Assembly: GCA_019648995.1 (NCBI GenBank)
Contig: BLXT01000722.1
Coordinates: forward strand, 782,028-810,446
Direction of reading: 5' to 3'
From: Plakobranchus ocellatus
Taxonomy: Eukaryota > Mollusca > Gastropoda > Plakobranchidae
Length of the DNA: 28,419 bases
This document shows, piece by piece, positions 12,001 to 28,419 of this stretch. The position numbers and the translations under genes were made by a program. How positions within the stretch are numbered: the stretch's first letter is position 1; every line of letters starts with the position of its first letter. The notes below the pieces were generated by a model. That model searched no databases and was not told the DNA's origin. It saw nothing but the letters and a program-made list of their open reading frames with translations.

Positions 12001-12970
12001 TAAAATTTTTTAGATTCAAGAGAAATATCTTTGCAAACGAGATTTTAGAAATCATTGCACCATAGATTTACAATTAAGATAATAGAGAAAAAAAATGTAA
12101 TATTGCTTTAAAAAAATAAGGAACAATATTCAAAAAATGTAACATTACTTTTAAAAAATAAGGAACAATATCCAAGGAAGTTGATGATGAACAACAAATC
12201 AATTAAGTTTTAACTAATATTCCTGTCATAGTAAGAATAAAAATCATTGCTGGAACATTGAAAAGCGGGGAAAAAAAAAGACGCACAAAAAATGTGAAGT
12301 TTAGAAAAGTTTGGCCTTAAGTCTCTGATGAACTTACATCAATTGATCTGTAGATAATAGAGAAAGACTAGGCCTACATTTTTATAAAAGCAGAACTTTA
12401 CTCCTAAGTATAGAACAAGACTCTTCCTTGAAAAATGAAGAGACATTTGCCTGTATTTTTAACTCTTGCTGTAGAGAGGAGCCTAGATCTAGTCTGGGGA
12501 AAAAGTCATAATTAAAGGGGGAAAAAAGGATGTGGGATAACCTAAGACTTAGTCCCTCATACTAGATCTAAATCTAGATATCTAGTAATAACAAGAGAGA
12601 GAAAATTTTTAGAAACACATCGCGAGATCTCCAATGTGACATCATCGTCAATATAAATATTAGATGGTACAGGCTTTGATTCTAGACCAAGCAGCTAGAT
12701 CTAGATTTTTGCCCGGATAGAATTAGAGGAAGATCATCTAACCACTGATTGTTATGTTATGCCAAAGGAATTTCAACAAGTGACTAAAAATAAGATCGAC
12801 ATGGAACTAGACCTAGAGTTGACTGAGCAGTCATGAACACTCGACAGTACAAACTTTCCTAGCGTCGTGAGAAAGCATCTTTAAGCCAAGATAAAATACA
12901 TGCGAGTGAATGTGATATAGATCTAAATCTACTGGCAGATATAATTAATAACGAAACCCAGACTTACCAT
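5973..12970 (-). CDS. ARL3: ARL3 gene: ADP-ribosylation factor-like GTPase 3, six coding exons
   Basis: Joined exons (12968-12970, 11829-11972, 11074-11190, 10307-10357, 8730-8915, 5973-6017) encode 181 residues; vertebrate ARL3 has 182. Seen: an N-terminal amphipathic helix ([10 protein letters not shown]), the P-loop GLDNAGKT at 24-31 with T31, the switch I region around T48, WDIGGQ at 66-71 with catalytic Q71, the guanine-specificity motif NKQD at 126-129, and SA at 159-160. All five introns are phase 0 with GT..AG borders. Family knowledge: ARL3-GTP releases lipidated cargo from UNC119 and PDE6D carriers in cilia; RP2 is its GAP and ARL13B its GEF. The match over SEIAEGLNL and [13 protein letters not shown] favours ARL3 over ARL2 or ARF. 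The C-terminus (ending CNKKK) is the least conserved part but keeps the family's lysine-rich end. The gene is divergent from SURF4. Oddities: exon 1 codes only for Met, and the exon 5 donor is triplicated. Confidence 0.96.
6018..8729 (-). other. ARL3 intron 5
   Basis: A 2,712-bp intron with donor GTATGG and acceptor TACGCAG. It holds the remaining copies of the 71-bp repeat and the possible acyltransferase remnant. A perfect 7-bp-arm palindrome, TTCGACTCAGTCGAA, is at 8111-8125. Otherwise it is A+T-rich and featureless. Confidence 0.85.
7051..7550 (-). pseudogene. Possible choline/carnitine acyltransferase remnant
   Basis: Three minus-strand frames, read in order, echo consecutive parts of the choline/carnitine acyltransferase family. 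About 7515-7459 gives [14 protein letters not shown], compared with the family's RxPGxxxD segment. 7459-7240 gives VV-x4[17 protein letters not shown] followed by LQTNENLP, compared with the VVxxxxFFxLDVYxxDGxPLT and LQTN-type segment. Below 7266 gives [17 protein letters not shown], compared with SLxxIxxxxFxxCLDD. Order and spacing fit. The frames are separated by a TGA near 7456 and by an 11-A run (7249-7259) that fits a one-base slip. No catalytic His or later domain was found, and the similarity breaks down below about 7180. It could be chance. It lies in ARL3 intron 5 on the same strand. Confidence 0.33.
8532..8744. repeat. 71-bp tandem repeat, three copies, spanning the ARL3 exon 5 donor
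   Basis: Copies start at 8532, 8603 and 8674. Copies 1 and 3 differ at one base, copies 2 and 3 at one, and copies 1 and 2 at two. Each unit has the last 15 bases of exon 5 (GEGVK codons) plus 56 bases of intron, so the sequence AAG/GTATGG is present three times. Confidence 0.97.
8730..8915 (-). CDS. ARL3: ARL3 coding exon 5 (residues 106-167)
   Basis: This 186-bp exon starts after CCCTCAG and ends GTGAAG before GTATGG. It encodes NKQD at 126-129, SEIAEGLNL at 137-145 and the CSAMTGEGV segment. Its last 15 bases are part of a 71-bp tandem repeat, so two more copies of this exon end and donor lie downstream in the intron. Reading past the chosen donor gives VWLN and a stop. Confidence 0.95.
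8916..10306 (-). other. ARL3 intron 4
   Basis: A 1,391-bp intron with donor GTAAGA and acceptor CCCTCAG. A+T-rich with poly-A/T runs and a short 14-bp direct repeat near 9553-9580. No gene or RNA is recognisable. Confidence 0.9.
10307..10357 (-). CDS. ARL3: ARL3 coding exon 4 (residues 89-105)
   Basis: This 51-bp exon is short but unmistakable. It runs from acceptor ACCCAG to donor GTAAGA and encodes [17 protein letters not shown], a core strand and helix typical of ARL and ARF proteins. Confidence 0.96.
10358..11073 (-). other. ARL3 intron 3
   Basis: A 716-bp intron with donor GTGAGT and acceptor ACCCAG. It contains an AAAT microsatellite at 10588-10615. Nothing else is recognisable. Confidence 0.9.
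10588..10615. repeat. AAAT microsatellite
   Basis: About six AAAT units in ARL3 intron 3. Confidence 0.9.
11074..11190 (-). CDS. ARL3: ARL3 coding exon 3 (residues 50-88)
   Basis: This 117-bp exon lies between acceptor CCCTAG and donor GTGAGT. It encodes GFNIKSV, the WDIGGQ motif with catalytic Q71, and [14 protein letters not shown] of switch II and the following helix. The frame is open and phase 0 at both ends. Confidence 0.97.
11191..11828 (-). other. ARL3 intron 2
   Basis: A 638-bp intron with donor GTAAGC and acceptor CCCTAG. A 50-bp island at 11761-11810 is 72% G+C, just inside the donor end, in otherwise A+T-rich sequence. Confidence 0.9.
11829..11972 (-). CDS. ARL3: ARL3 coding exon 2 (residues 2-49)
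   Basis: This 144-bp exon starts after TTCTAG and ends before GTAAGC. It encodes the N-terminal helix, the P-loop (residues 24-31) and switch I up to Thr-Pro-Thr-Gln at 46-49. Both borders are phase 0. Confidence 0.97.
11973..12967 (-). other. ARL3 intron 1
   Basis: A 995-bp intron directly after the ATG codon, with donor GTAAGT and acceptor TTCTAG. It has a 42-bp diverged direct repeat at 12089-12172 and a cluster of CTAGATCT-like words at 12481-12932. Confidence 0.85.
12089..12172. repeat. 42-bp tandem repeat, two diverged copies
   Basis: Two adjacent units share AATGTAAnATT and AAAAAATAAGGAACAATAT, offset by 42 bases. Located in ARL3 intron 1. Confidence 0.8.
12968..12970 (-). CDS. ARL3: ARL3 coding exon 1 (start codon only)
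   Basis: The exon contributes only ATG and is followed directly by the donor GTAAGTC. Joining to exon 2 gives [10 protein letters not shown], the expected ARL3 N-terminus. The start rests on this joint plus the donor; the 5' UTR part of the exon upstream of 12970 is not delimited. Confidence 0.88.
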
Positions 12971-13016
12971 GACTAAAATATTTCACGCTTCCACCGATGG
13001 CTTCAGTAACTACGCG

Positions 13017-13024
13017 TGACGTCA
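13017..13024. promoter_or_regulatory. Perfect CRE palindrome TGACGTCA upstream of ARL3
   Basis: TGACGTCA lies 47 bases upstream of the ARL3 ATG, inside the likely promoter or 5' UTR. It matches the full CREB/ATF consensus on both strands. Function is inferred from sequence and position only. Confidence 0.55.
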
Positions 13025-13071
13025 TTGATTTCAGTGCACATTGAAACAATTTTGATTTCCCTTACAAATGA

Positions 13072-13079
13072 TTTATATA
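13072..13079 (-). promoter_or_regulatory. TATA-like box upstream of ARL3
   Basis: Read on the minus strand this is TATATAAA, about 100 bases upstream of the ARL3 ATG. A transcription start about 30 bases downstream would leave a short 5' UTR containing the CRE. Such words are frequent in A+T-rich DNA, so support is weak. Confidence 0.25.
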
Positions 13080-13589
13080 CCCAGCAATTCTGTTTGGTGC
13101 AAAGCGTATAATGAGGAAATATGTGCAGAAAACGTAATCTTTCTGATGGAGGAATTTTTTTTTTTTTTCAAAATTTATTTGAAATTGAAAAGTTGAACAT
13201 GCAAAACGAAATATTTCTTTATTCCCAAAGTTTTATACATGTGTGTAGAGACCTTTGTGACTTTCACAAAGAGACTTTTGAAAAGCAGTATTGGCCCATC
13301 CCGTAATTTTAATTTCATCCCAATGTGTGGCCCATGTCTTGTGTTTTTATTATGTGAAGCAATATCTATTAGATATGAAAATAATAAGATAGAAAACTTA
13401 AAATGAGCTACAATTTATCAGACTTAATAGCCTTAGCCGTTAGGTAATAATGATGAACTAGCGTAGGGAACTCTAGAACGATAAAACTCACATTCTTCCT
13501 TCTCTGCGTTCTTCCACATCGGATTGTCTCTCCTCAACATTTTGTACTTTGCAGTTTATCATGCAGCGTAGAATCATGTTTTCTTAACT

Positions 13590-13960
13590 GAGTTTTAAGG
13601 AATTCTTACCTCCATTCAGTCCGACCAGTTCCAAATCTTTAGTTTTGTAAAATGTACTTTCAAAAGGATTATGGTCTGTTCGGAGCCTAGTGTGTATCTT
13701 GTTTGTTGAAATGTGGATGGTGTTTTGATCAATCTTTCTATCTATGCATTTCGCCCGCAGTTTTATTTTTGCAAAAGTAACCATCTGACTTAGCTATATC
13801 TTCAAAATGTTATAAAAGGTAATTTTTTATCTGTAATTGAAAAAATCGTATTGCGTTAAATATAACCCTTGTTTGATCCGATTTTCAAAACTGTATTTTA
13901 ATTCTCTTCGCTTTTTCAGTAGCTTCAAAGGCTTTTGTAATGGACTGTCCCTTTAATTTC
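13590..13960 (-). repeat. Probable interspersed repeat
   Basis: Read on the minus strand the stretch begins near 13960 with TTAAAGGGACAGTCC, a style of terminus I associate with dispersed repeats in mollusc genomes. It runs through non-coding sequence into a 66-codon frame (13784-13584) with a GTAAGA-like word near 13609. Borders are uncertain and only one copy is in the window. Confidence 0.35.
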
Positions 13961-14904
13961 TTCATCTGACATGATTTGTCCCACCATCTACCGGATAACT
14001 TCGCCTTCAGTAATGTTTTCTATTTAATGAGGGTTTTTAAAAATTTTTTTTTTACTTAAATCAATAGAAAATTACTACTTTTATTTTTGATCTGCTTGAA
14101 TATTTTTTATTATAAATATCAAATGTGAGCGTGAATAGACAGTGAAAATTATGTAAATGAAACCAGCCACAATATGCATGAACGATAGAAATGCATATTT
14201 ACACAATACCATTTTTATTAAATAAATAGTATTGAGTATTAAGTCAAGAGAGGTTCAGTAAGTAAGGCAAAAAGATAATGAAGATGCGAAATGGATTTAA
14301 AGCAATACATTATGATATAAATAGTTATTAAATTAAAAAAAAAAAAAAAAAGAATCCCTTCGTGGAATTCTAACACCCAGGAAAATTATTATGTTTATAG
14401 GAATCGATACTAGAACCGAGGTACCCAGTGTTATGTTCAAGGATAATAAAAGGTATCAAAAACATACTAAGGCAGACAGGGTGACGAAAGACAGAGATTA
14501 ATTTATCTACAGGCACTGACAAGCATTTAGATCTGGTGATGCGTAAACAGTGTTTATACATAGCTTCGGCTTTGAAAGCTTTTCTTCTTTTTTTACATGA
14601 TTTTTTTTTTTTTAAGTATTGCACGTGATAAGTAAGATAATAGCTAGGCCTACCCATAAGTGACGGTCTGTCACAAGAGACCAGAAAATTTCTTTGACCT
14701 AAACAGAGCATCGAAGCGATAAGCTCTCGCTTAGCATCCAAGCGCCCCACCGATTTCTCATCTTGAAAATCTCATCTTTCATTTATCTTGTTCAATACCA
14801 CGACTTTTTTTTATGTGTCGCTTTTCCTAATCCTACAAATTCCCTTTTACCCAAATGATCGATTATTCAAAAGTGCTATTACACGCTTATTCAAGCATCC
14901 TATC

Positions 14905-14916
14905 ACTTCCGGAAGT
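14905..14916. promoter_or_regulatory. Palindromic ETS site pair upstream of SURF4
   Basis: ACTTCCGGAAGT is a perfect 12-bp palindrome, two back-to-back GGAAGT ETS motifs, 90 bases upstream of the SURF4 ATG. ETS sites of this kind are common in promoters of broadly expressed genes. Confidence 0.5.
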
Positions 14917-14975
14917 TGTCGTGGACCCAGTTCCTTACTTTTGATACCTCTCCGACTACGTGTACTCTTTGCATA

Positions 14976-15003
14976 GCCGTGTTTTTATATTTTTTAACAC
15001 GGC
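14976..15003 (+). promoter_or_regulatory. GC-rich hairpin just upstream of the SURF4 start
   Basis: GCCGTGTT (14976-14983) and AACACGGC (14996-15003) form a perfect 8-bp inverted repeat around a 12-base A/T loop. It ends three bases before the ATG. If transcribed it would sit in the 5' UTR at the initiation site. Confidence 0.5.
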
Positions 15004-15006
15004 AAA

Positions 15007-23330
<8,324 letters not shown>

Positions 23331-23662
23331 ACACTTGCCGCCCCTTCACTCTGGATTTAGTCAGCATGCCTAGGCAATATAATTATACTGAAAATAGACT
23401 AACATTACTGTCAATGACAAGAAAATTATGTATACGCATTTAGAGAGAAACGTTGGAAGTATACCAGTTTGCTGTAGAACTTTCGCTTGTTCTCACTCCC
23501 CCCTCTGCCCTCACCCATCTTCCCCTTGTCTTCCCCCCTCACCCAGACTAATTGGCAGTTCTTTTTTTACTTTAGCACACTGAATGCCAAAGAGAAATGC
23601 ATTGAATTGTGTGTTCTTTTCTAAGCTCATTGTTTGGTCACCCAATAGCAATTGATGGAAGA

Positions 23663-23740
23663 AATAAAGGTTCTAAGAGAGAATGGTTCAATGACAATAC
23701 ATAGTACATGTAATATTGTAATATATGAGTAATTAATAAA
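23663..23740 (+). terminator. Proximal SURF4 polyadenylation signals
   Basis: Two AATAAA hexamers (23663-23668 and 23735-23740) lie 330 and 400 bases past the stop. They would give a short 3' UTR. Confidence 0.4.
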
Positions 23741-24087
23741 TTTCCTTCTTTATCTTTAATCAACTTATTAAAACAGGACTTTTTGGATTCTGCAAATACG
23801 AGAAGCAATCTTTTATAATTTTAGATCTCTGATCTTAAAATATAAGAAAAGTTTTGCAAATTGCTAGGTAATAGAGGCTTAAATCGAAAGAAGTACATAA
23901 AGGCATTCAAACTTTGTGGGATTTTTGTTATATTTTTGTTATGGCTCTTACTAGTTGTGGAAGACAGTGAGTGAAACTGTAGAATGTTACATTGGTGCTA
24001 CGAGAGCAGCAAACATTAAGTTATCTTCTAAGCTTTTTACAGCAGTGTTCTGCTCTGAAGTAAGATCACAAAAAATGTCTTAAATAA

Positions 24088-24106
24088 TGATGATGATGAT
24101 GATGAT
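24088..24106. repeat. GAT microsatellite in the SURF4 3' UTR
   Basis: Six GAT units. Confidence 0.9.
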
Positions 24107-25116
24107 CATGATGAGGTAGACTTGCCTGAAGAATGACATGTGAACAACTCCAGGTATATATCTGTGCCTGACCAATCCTCTCTGTTTTGTGAAACAACCA
24201 TTAACAACAGATTGTGGTGTCATCATACTTGCCCACTCTTCTCATGTTAAATCTACTGATTGAGTTGATGCTACAGGCTCTAGTGATTATCAAGCATGGA
24301 CTATATGACTCTAATGTCTTTATATAAATATATATTAAATGATTTGGCAGTGAAATCCTTTAAAAAGCATTTTTTATGTGTGATTGTAGATCTTGCGTGA
24401 AATATGATCATTTGAATTGTAAAACTTAAAACAAGTCTTGGTTTTAAAAAAAATTATTTCGGTTGAAAGGTTTCTTTTTTTTCTGGATTTGATTAAATCA
24501 TTGTCAATTTAACATGCTTTTTTTCCCTCATCCTGAGCCCAAACTGAATATAGCCTGACTGTGCCCTGTGAACTTTGTGATGGTGAAGACTAAATAGAGA
24601 TGATTATAATTATGTTGATTGGATCTGTGACAAGATACATGCTTTTCAGATTTAACCACTTGGCTGCTTAGAGGCCGAATTCATCCTCTTTAGGGTCAAA
24701 TTTGTCTTAAATTTGCAGTGGCATGGTGTCTGAATGCATGAAATTCTCATTTGGAAAAAAAAAGGCCCAACCAAAGCTTATTGGCTATAAAGAAACATTG
24801 TCAATGAGAAAAGAACGTTGATCCAAGTCATAGATTTTTTCTGAGCAGTAATTTGTCCTGAAGTTAAACTCTGTGGTAAAATTGTTAAAGAAACAACAGA
24901 CTTGAAATTTTTATTTTTTTTGCTCAAAAGTCTTATGATATGTATGAGATATAAATATTTTGTGATTATCAATTATTTTGTTGCCAAAGTGAGAGTTTGA
25001 TATTTTGTTTGGACACCAGCAACATTTAGCAGAGTGCAAGATTAGGCATGGCTCTCATGGTTCATACTGCATTCATTTATGGATTTCTCTTCCCCTTTGC
25101 CATTCTGACATAGAGT

Positions 25117-25122
25117 AATAAA
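25117..25122 (+). terminator. Middle SURF4 polyadenylation signal
   Basis: AATAAA followed within about 40 bases by G/T-rich sequence (TTTGGTGTCCATTGTTGG), a good signal pair. Confidence 0.4.
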
Positions 25123-25640
25123 ACGTTTTATAAGAGTTTTGATTCTCGGTACTTTGGTGTCCATTGTTGGTTTCAACTATCAGTTTTCTGGAATTCTATG
25201 TATTTTTACCTCATAATGTCAAAGAACTTTTTTTTTTTGTGCTCATGTTTATTTCATCTGTAATAGTTCCCAAATTCTTCATTTTTTTTTCCTGTCAACA
25301 TACCGGTTAAGTTTTAAAATTAATTTCAGAATTGGGAAAGTGTGACGATTCTTATTAACGAGAACATTGGAAGAGAGAGAGAGGATGTACGATTATATTT
25401 TTATAGCTAACTTAAGGTGTGTAGGTTTGCTTGTCGCAACCACTTACATGTAACATGTGCAAAAGAGAGAGAGAAAGAGAGAAGTAAAGTATACAGCCCT
25501 GAGCTAGCCAAGAAGCAGCCAGAAGTGTATTATTTGTTAGTAATGTTACCCTTGCGTCTTAGATTGCAAATTTCAAGTTTTGTGGTATGATAGCTTTGTT
25601 TTGATTTTCAAACAGGGTCTGCATGTTGCTTAAGTATTCT

Positions 25641-25664
25641 AAAAAAAAAAAATAAATAAATAAA
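25641..25664. repeat. Poly-A and AAAT repeat in the SURF4 3' UTR
   Basis: Twelve A followed by three TAAA units. It contains AATAAA words that are probably repeat-derived. Confidence 0.9.
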
Positions 25665-26079
25665 GGAAAATAGAGAGATTTGAGAGTCATCTTCATGTAA
25701 AAGGGCAACATAATTTGCCTAAATTAATTTATGTTATATTATTCCTGACCTTTCTCATTGTCTAGAAAAGTGAAAACCATTTTTTGACCTAAATATATAT
25801 ATATAGGCCCTATGTTGTAGTCAAAATATTTACACTGTAAATATTTGTGAAGAGGCAAAGATTTTTAATAAGGATAATGTTCCTTTTGTCTTAGATCAGA
25901 ATCATTGACTTACATGAAAAGCGTTCTTCTAATGATTCTTGGTTGCAGGTTTGTCATATGCACATTTGAAATTCTTTGTGAATGTATTCGATGAGTTTTA
26001 CATCATAAGAAAGCCTGCGTGTGTAGTTTGTCATGGGTAAATTTGAAGTTTTATCCTCAGTAAATTTAAAGTGAATTCA

Positions 26080-26099
26080 GCAGTAGCAGTAGCAGTAGC
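26080..26099. repeat. CAGTAG microsatellite in the SURF4 3' UTR
   Basis: About three CAGTAG-type units (AGC/AGT alternation). Confidence 0.85.
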
Positions 26100-27551
26100 T
26101 TACCAGTGCAGCTAAAGTATAAAAAAAAATCATGAGCAAATTATTTTCTGGTCCCAATACATGTTAAACCGGTTTACCCTTTTTCTTTTCACCTTCTCAG
26201 CAAACATGCTAAAGCAGTGGATTTGAAACTGAAGAGGTGTAAATTAAATGGCAAACATATACTGCTATTGTACCATAAGTGGAATGTAACTAGCATATGA
26301 GACTAATTCAATGAGGTTGGAATTTGCAAAAAAGTTTATAATTTTTTTTAAGATAAATCTAGAGCAATCTTAGCACAGATTAAATTTTTGCAGCATCAAT
26401 AAATGGGTTGTGCAATTACATGTTTCTCTGTGTGGTAGAGTTATTGGTCTCGAGAGGTGAGGGAGTTTCAAATAGCAGTATGAACACTATGGAGATTTTT
26501 TTGCCCCCAAGGCAAGTGACCTGTACTTGTACTGATCCTCCCTTGAAATGTACATCAGCATCTTACTGAATTTGTCATTTCTTAAGCTGTGTTTGAAGGC
26601 ATTGCTCGGGCTGGTTAAAAGTCAAAAGATGTGATTTTCAATAGCAATCTTCTTCATGCATAAATATCGGAGAGAAACTTGAGTTTTCTGGTTGTCCAAT
26701 AGCAATGAGTTATTGCTTTTTTTTAAATTTCATCTTGACAGAATGGATGAGATGTTTCTTTGGTGTGGGTTTCTCTTTATTATATTTTGTACAAAAAAAA
26801 AAAAAAAATTCCAGTTTATAATTCCTCACTGATTATTTTTCAGTACAGTCTGAATACATAGATGTGAAAGGTAACTAGTGGTGTTGATCGAAGAGAATTT
26901 TCATATATGAAGCTACAAAGAGAAAAATACAGGCCTGAAAGTTCTTACTCTCAGCTTTATACATAGGATTGAGACAGAGGAGTTTTATGCACCCTTAATT
27001 ATATACATAGTATTATGCACCCTGAAAATAGTGCTCTTAAGTTTACGCAGCTCTGTGTGCCCTTAAAATATAAGTAGAGCTACAGTAAGAATTTTTTTTT
27101 TCTCTTTCTGTAGTAAGTCTTGGTACACTTAATGATGAATGTCTACTGGATAAGGTTGTTTTTTTTTTAATTGTTCTGGTATACCACGGAGACACACAGA
27201 AAAGCTTATGTAAATATCATGCTGAAGGATGCATGTTGATATAACTAATAAAAGAACAATCATTGAAAAAATAGAAGGTAAGAATTGGGACTTAACATAA
27301 TTATATAAATGTTTATATATGGTAAATGCAGAGTGTTTATACAAGTGGAGTGTACTACAAGTATCTTAGAGAGCTGATATCAACAGCAAATTGACATGAG
27401 ACGAGAATTGTGTTGCTGCCTGTGACAAGGCTGTTTTTTTTTGTTTTTCTGTTACTGAGTGTGATTGTCTGGTCAAACAATTTTCCTTCACCACCTTATT
27501 TTGCTCTATTTATGTCTGTAAAATTTATTTTTGTTGCTTCTGTTTTATTGT

Positions 27552-27557
27552 AATAAA
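27552..27557 (+). terminator. Distal SURF4 polyadenylation signal
   Basis: AATAAA followed by strongly T/G-rich sequence from about 27586 to 27660, the richest downstream element of the set. It would give a 3' UTR of about 4.2 kb. Confidence 0.45.
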
Positions 27558-27580
27558 TTTATGCTGCTAGACGCAACATT

Positions 27581-28419
27581 GCTACCGTGGATGGTCTGTA
27601 CTTATGTCTTTGTTATGTGTGATTTGTTCTGTGTTTTGTGTGGGTGTTTGTGGCTGTTGGGTAAACTTGTGTAAAAAAACTGTCTGACGAAAAGTAAAAT
27701 GGCATATGCTTGAGAATGAAAGTAGCCCTCCGTTACGACTTTCCTGGCTGTGCTTGTTAGTGTTACATAGAATTTTGTCGGCCAGTCAAAACTCCTGTCT
27801 GCAAATATGTATGTTTGTAATATTTGTCTTGAATGAAAACCAAGCAGTGATATTGCACCATTTGTTGGGTCTGAAAATCTTTTGAATTGTTATGTTGAAG
27901 TTACCAAACAATATGTCTTGAGACCATATTTTCTGATGAGTCTCAGTCACAAATAACATTATTTTTCAATAGAAAGAAGGTTTGAAGCATGCCTTCCCTT
28001 CGTCACATTTTATGTAGGTTCAAGATGTGTTTAGAAATGACATTGAGCTATGTTTAAAATGACAACAAGGTATATTATCATAAGTGATACGTACTACTGA
28101 AAGTGAAACTTGAATGAATAATATTATGTTGAAAAAGAAACCCACAAAAAATTAATAAACACATAAGGGATGTAACTTGTAAGAAAACATTTTGTTATTA
28201 AAATTACTGTACATGTAGATTTGGCTACCAAAGGTAAAATGTAAGGCATTGGAAGACATAAGCCTTGAGATGAGACCAGTAGTCTGAATGGGTTAAAAGT
28301 TGCATTTAGAGCGTAATGAGTCGGTGAGAAAATCTTTTCTGTTGTAAGTTTTGCAGTGGTCATTGGTGAACTTTGTCTTGATTCTTAGCCAAATCATTTT
28401 TCCTTTTTTAATGGGGGGG
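27581..28419. other. Downstream flank, no gene seen
   Basis: It starts with the T/G-rich tract after the distal signal, then ordinary A+T-rich sequence to the window end. Minus-strand frames here resemble nothing known. Confidence 0.6.

Larger units (their letters stand above)
12971..15006. other. Divergent intergenic region between ARL3 and SURF4
   Basis: This 2,036-bp stretch holds both promoters. Elements seen are the CRE, the ETS palindrome, the start hairpin and a probable interspersed repeat. Open frames of up to 126 codons exist (minus strand 14370-14750), but none resembles a known protein. Confidence 0.7.
23331..27580 (+). other. Probable SURF4 3' UTR
   Basis: No coding potential is recognised after the SURF4 stop. 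AATAAA occurs at 23663-23668, 23735-23740, 25117-25122 and 27552-27557, so alternative 3' ends are likely. Simple repeats and two Pumilio-type TGTAAATA words (25836 and 27209) lie inside. The extent is inferred; no transcript evidence is available. Confidence 0.5.

Noticed and set aside
13000..13012. RFX X-box expected near a ciliary gene such as ARL3
   Set aside because: An AGTAAC half-site is present at 13005-13010, but no position upstream fits the other half of the consensus.
13433..13540. 35-codon minus-strand frame (MLRRDNPMWKNAEKEE...) upstream of ARL3
   Set aside because: The composition looks protein-like, but it is short, has no recognised homolog, and a stop lies just upstream. 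It is not strong enough to annotate.
13584..13784. 66-codon minus-strand frame followed by a GTAAGA donor-like word
   Set aside because: It could be a first exon, but no downstream exon in matching phase was found, it would enter ARL3 exon 2 out of frame, and it lies in a probable repeat.
14370..14750. 126-codon minus-strand open frame in the intergenic region
   Set aside because: No recognisable motif; it crosses poly-A/T tracts and has a lysine run from a homopolymer. Treated as chance.
25836..27216. Two Pumilio-type TGTAAATA words in the SURF4 3' UTR
   Set aside because: One or so is expected by chance in 4 kb of A+T-rich sequence, so they are not reported as sites.

Overview
This window is nuclear DNA from an animal with spliced genes. 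It is strongly A+T-rich, full of homopolymers and microsatellites, and contains one 396-base assembly gap. CTAGATCT-type and TAGGCCTA-type words recur, and both protein-coding genes are close to animal orthologs. I suspect a mollusc, probably a gastropod, but the species is inferred from overall character only.

Two complete genes can be assembled exon by exon, arranged head to head with about 2.0 kb between their start codons. On the minus strand, ARL3 (an ARF-like small GTPase of the ciliary lipidated-cargo pathway) has six coding exons between 12970 and 5973 and gives 181 residues. Its first coding exon is only the ATG. On the plus strand, SURF4 (the ER-to-Golgi cargo receptor, Erv29 family) has five coding exons between 15007 and 23330 and gives 270 residues. 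All exon junctions have GT..AG borders and the reading frame closes exactly in both genes.

Layout: 1-5972 is the ARL3 3' flank, probably including a long 3' UTR. 5973-12970 is ARL3. 12971-15006 is the shared divergent intergenic region, with a perfect CRE near ARL3, a palindromic ETS pair near SURF4, and a probable interspersed repeat. 15007-23330 is SURF4, whose 4.8-kb first intron holds diverged duplications and the gap. 23331 to about 27.6 kb looks like a long SURF4 3' UTR with several polyadenylation signals. The rest is downstream flank.

The two proteins both act in membrane and protein trafficking, but nothing here shows that they work together. I found no new multi-gene system. The points most worth a second look are a near-perfect 71-bp triplication that copies the ARL3 exon 5 splice donor three times, a broken minus-strand stretch in ARL3 intron 5 that resembles a choline/carnitine acyltransferase, and a GC-rich hairpin directly abutting the SURF4 start codon.
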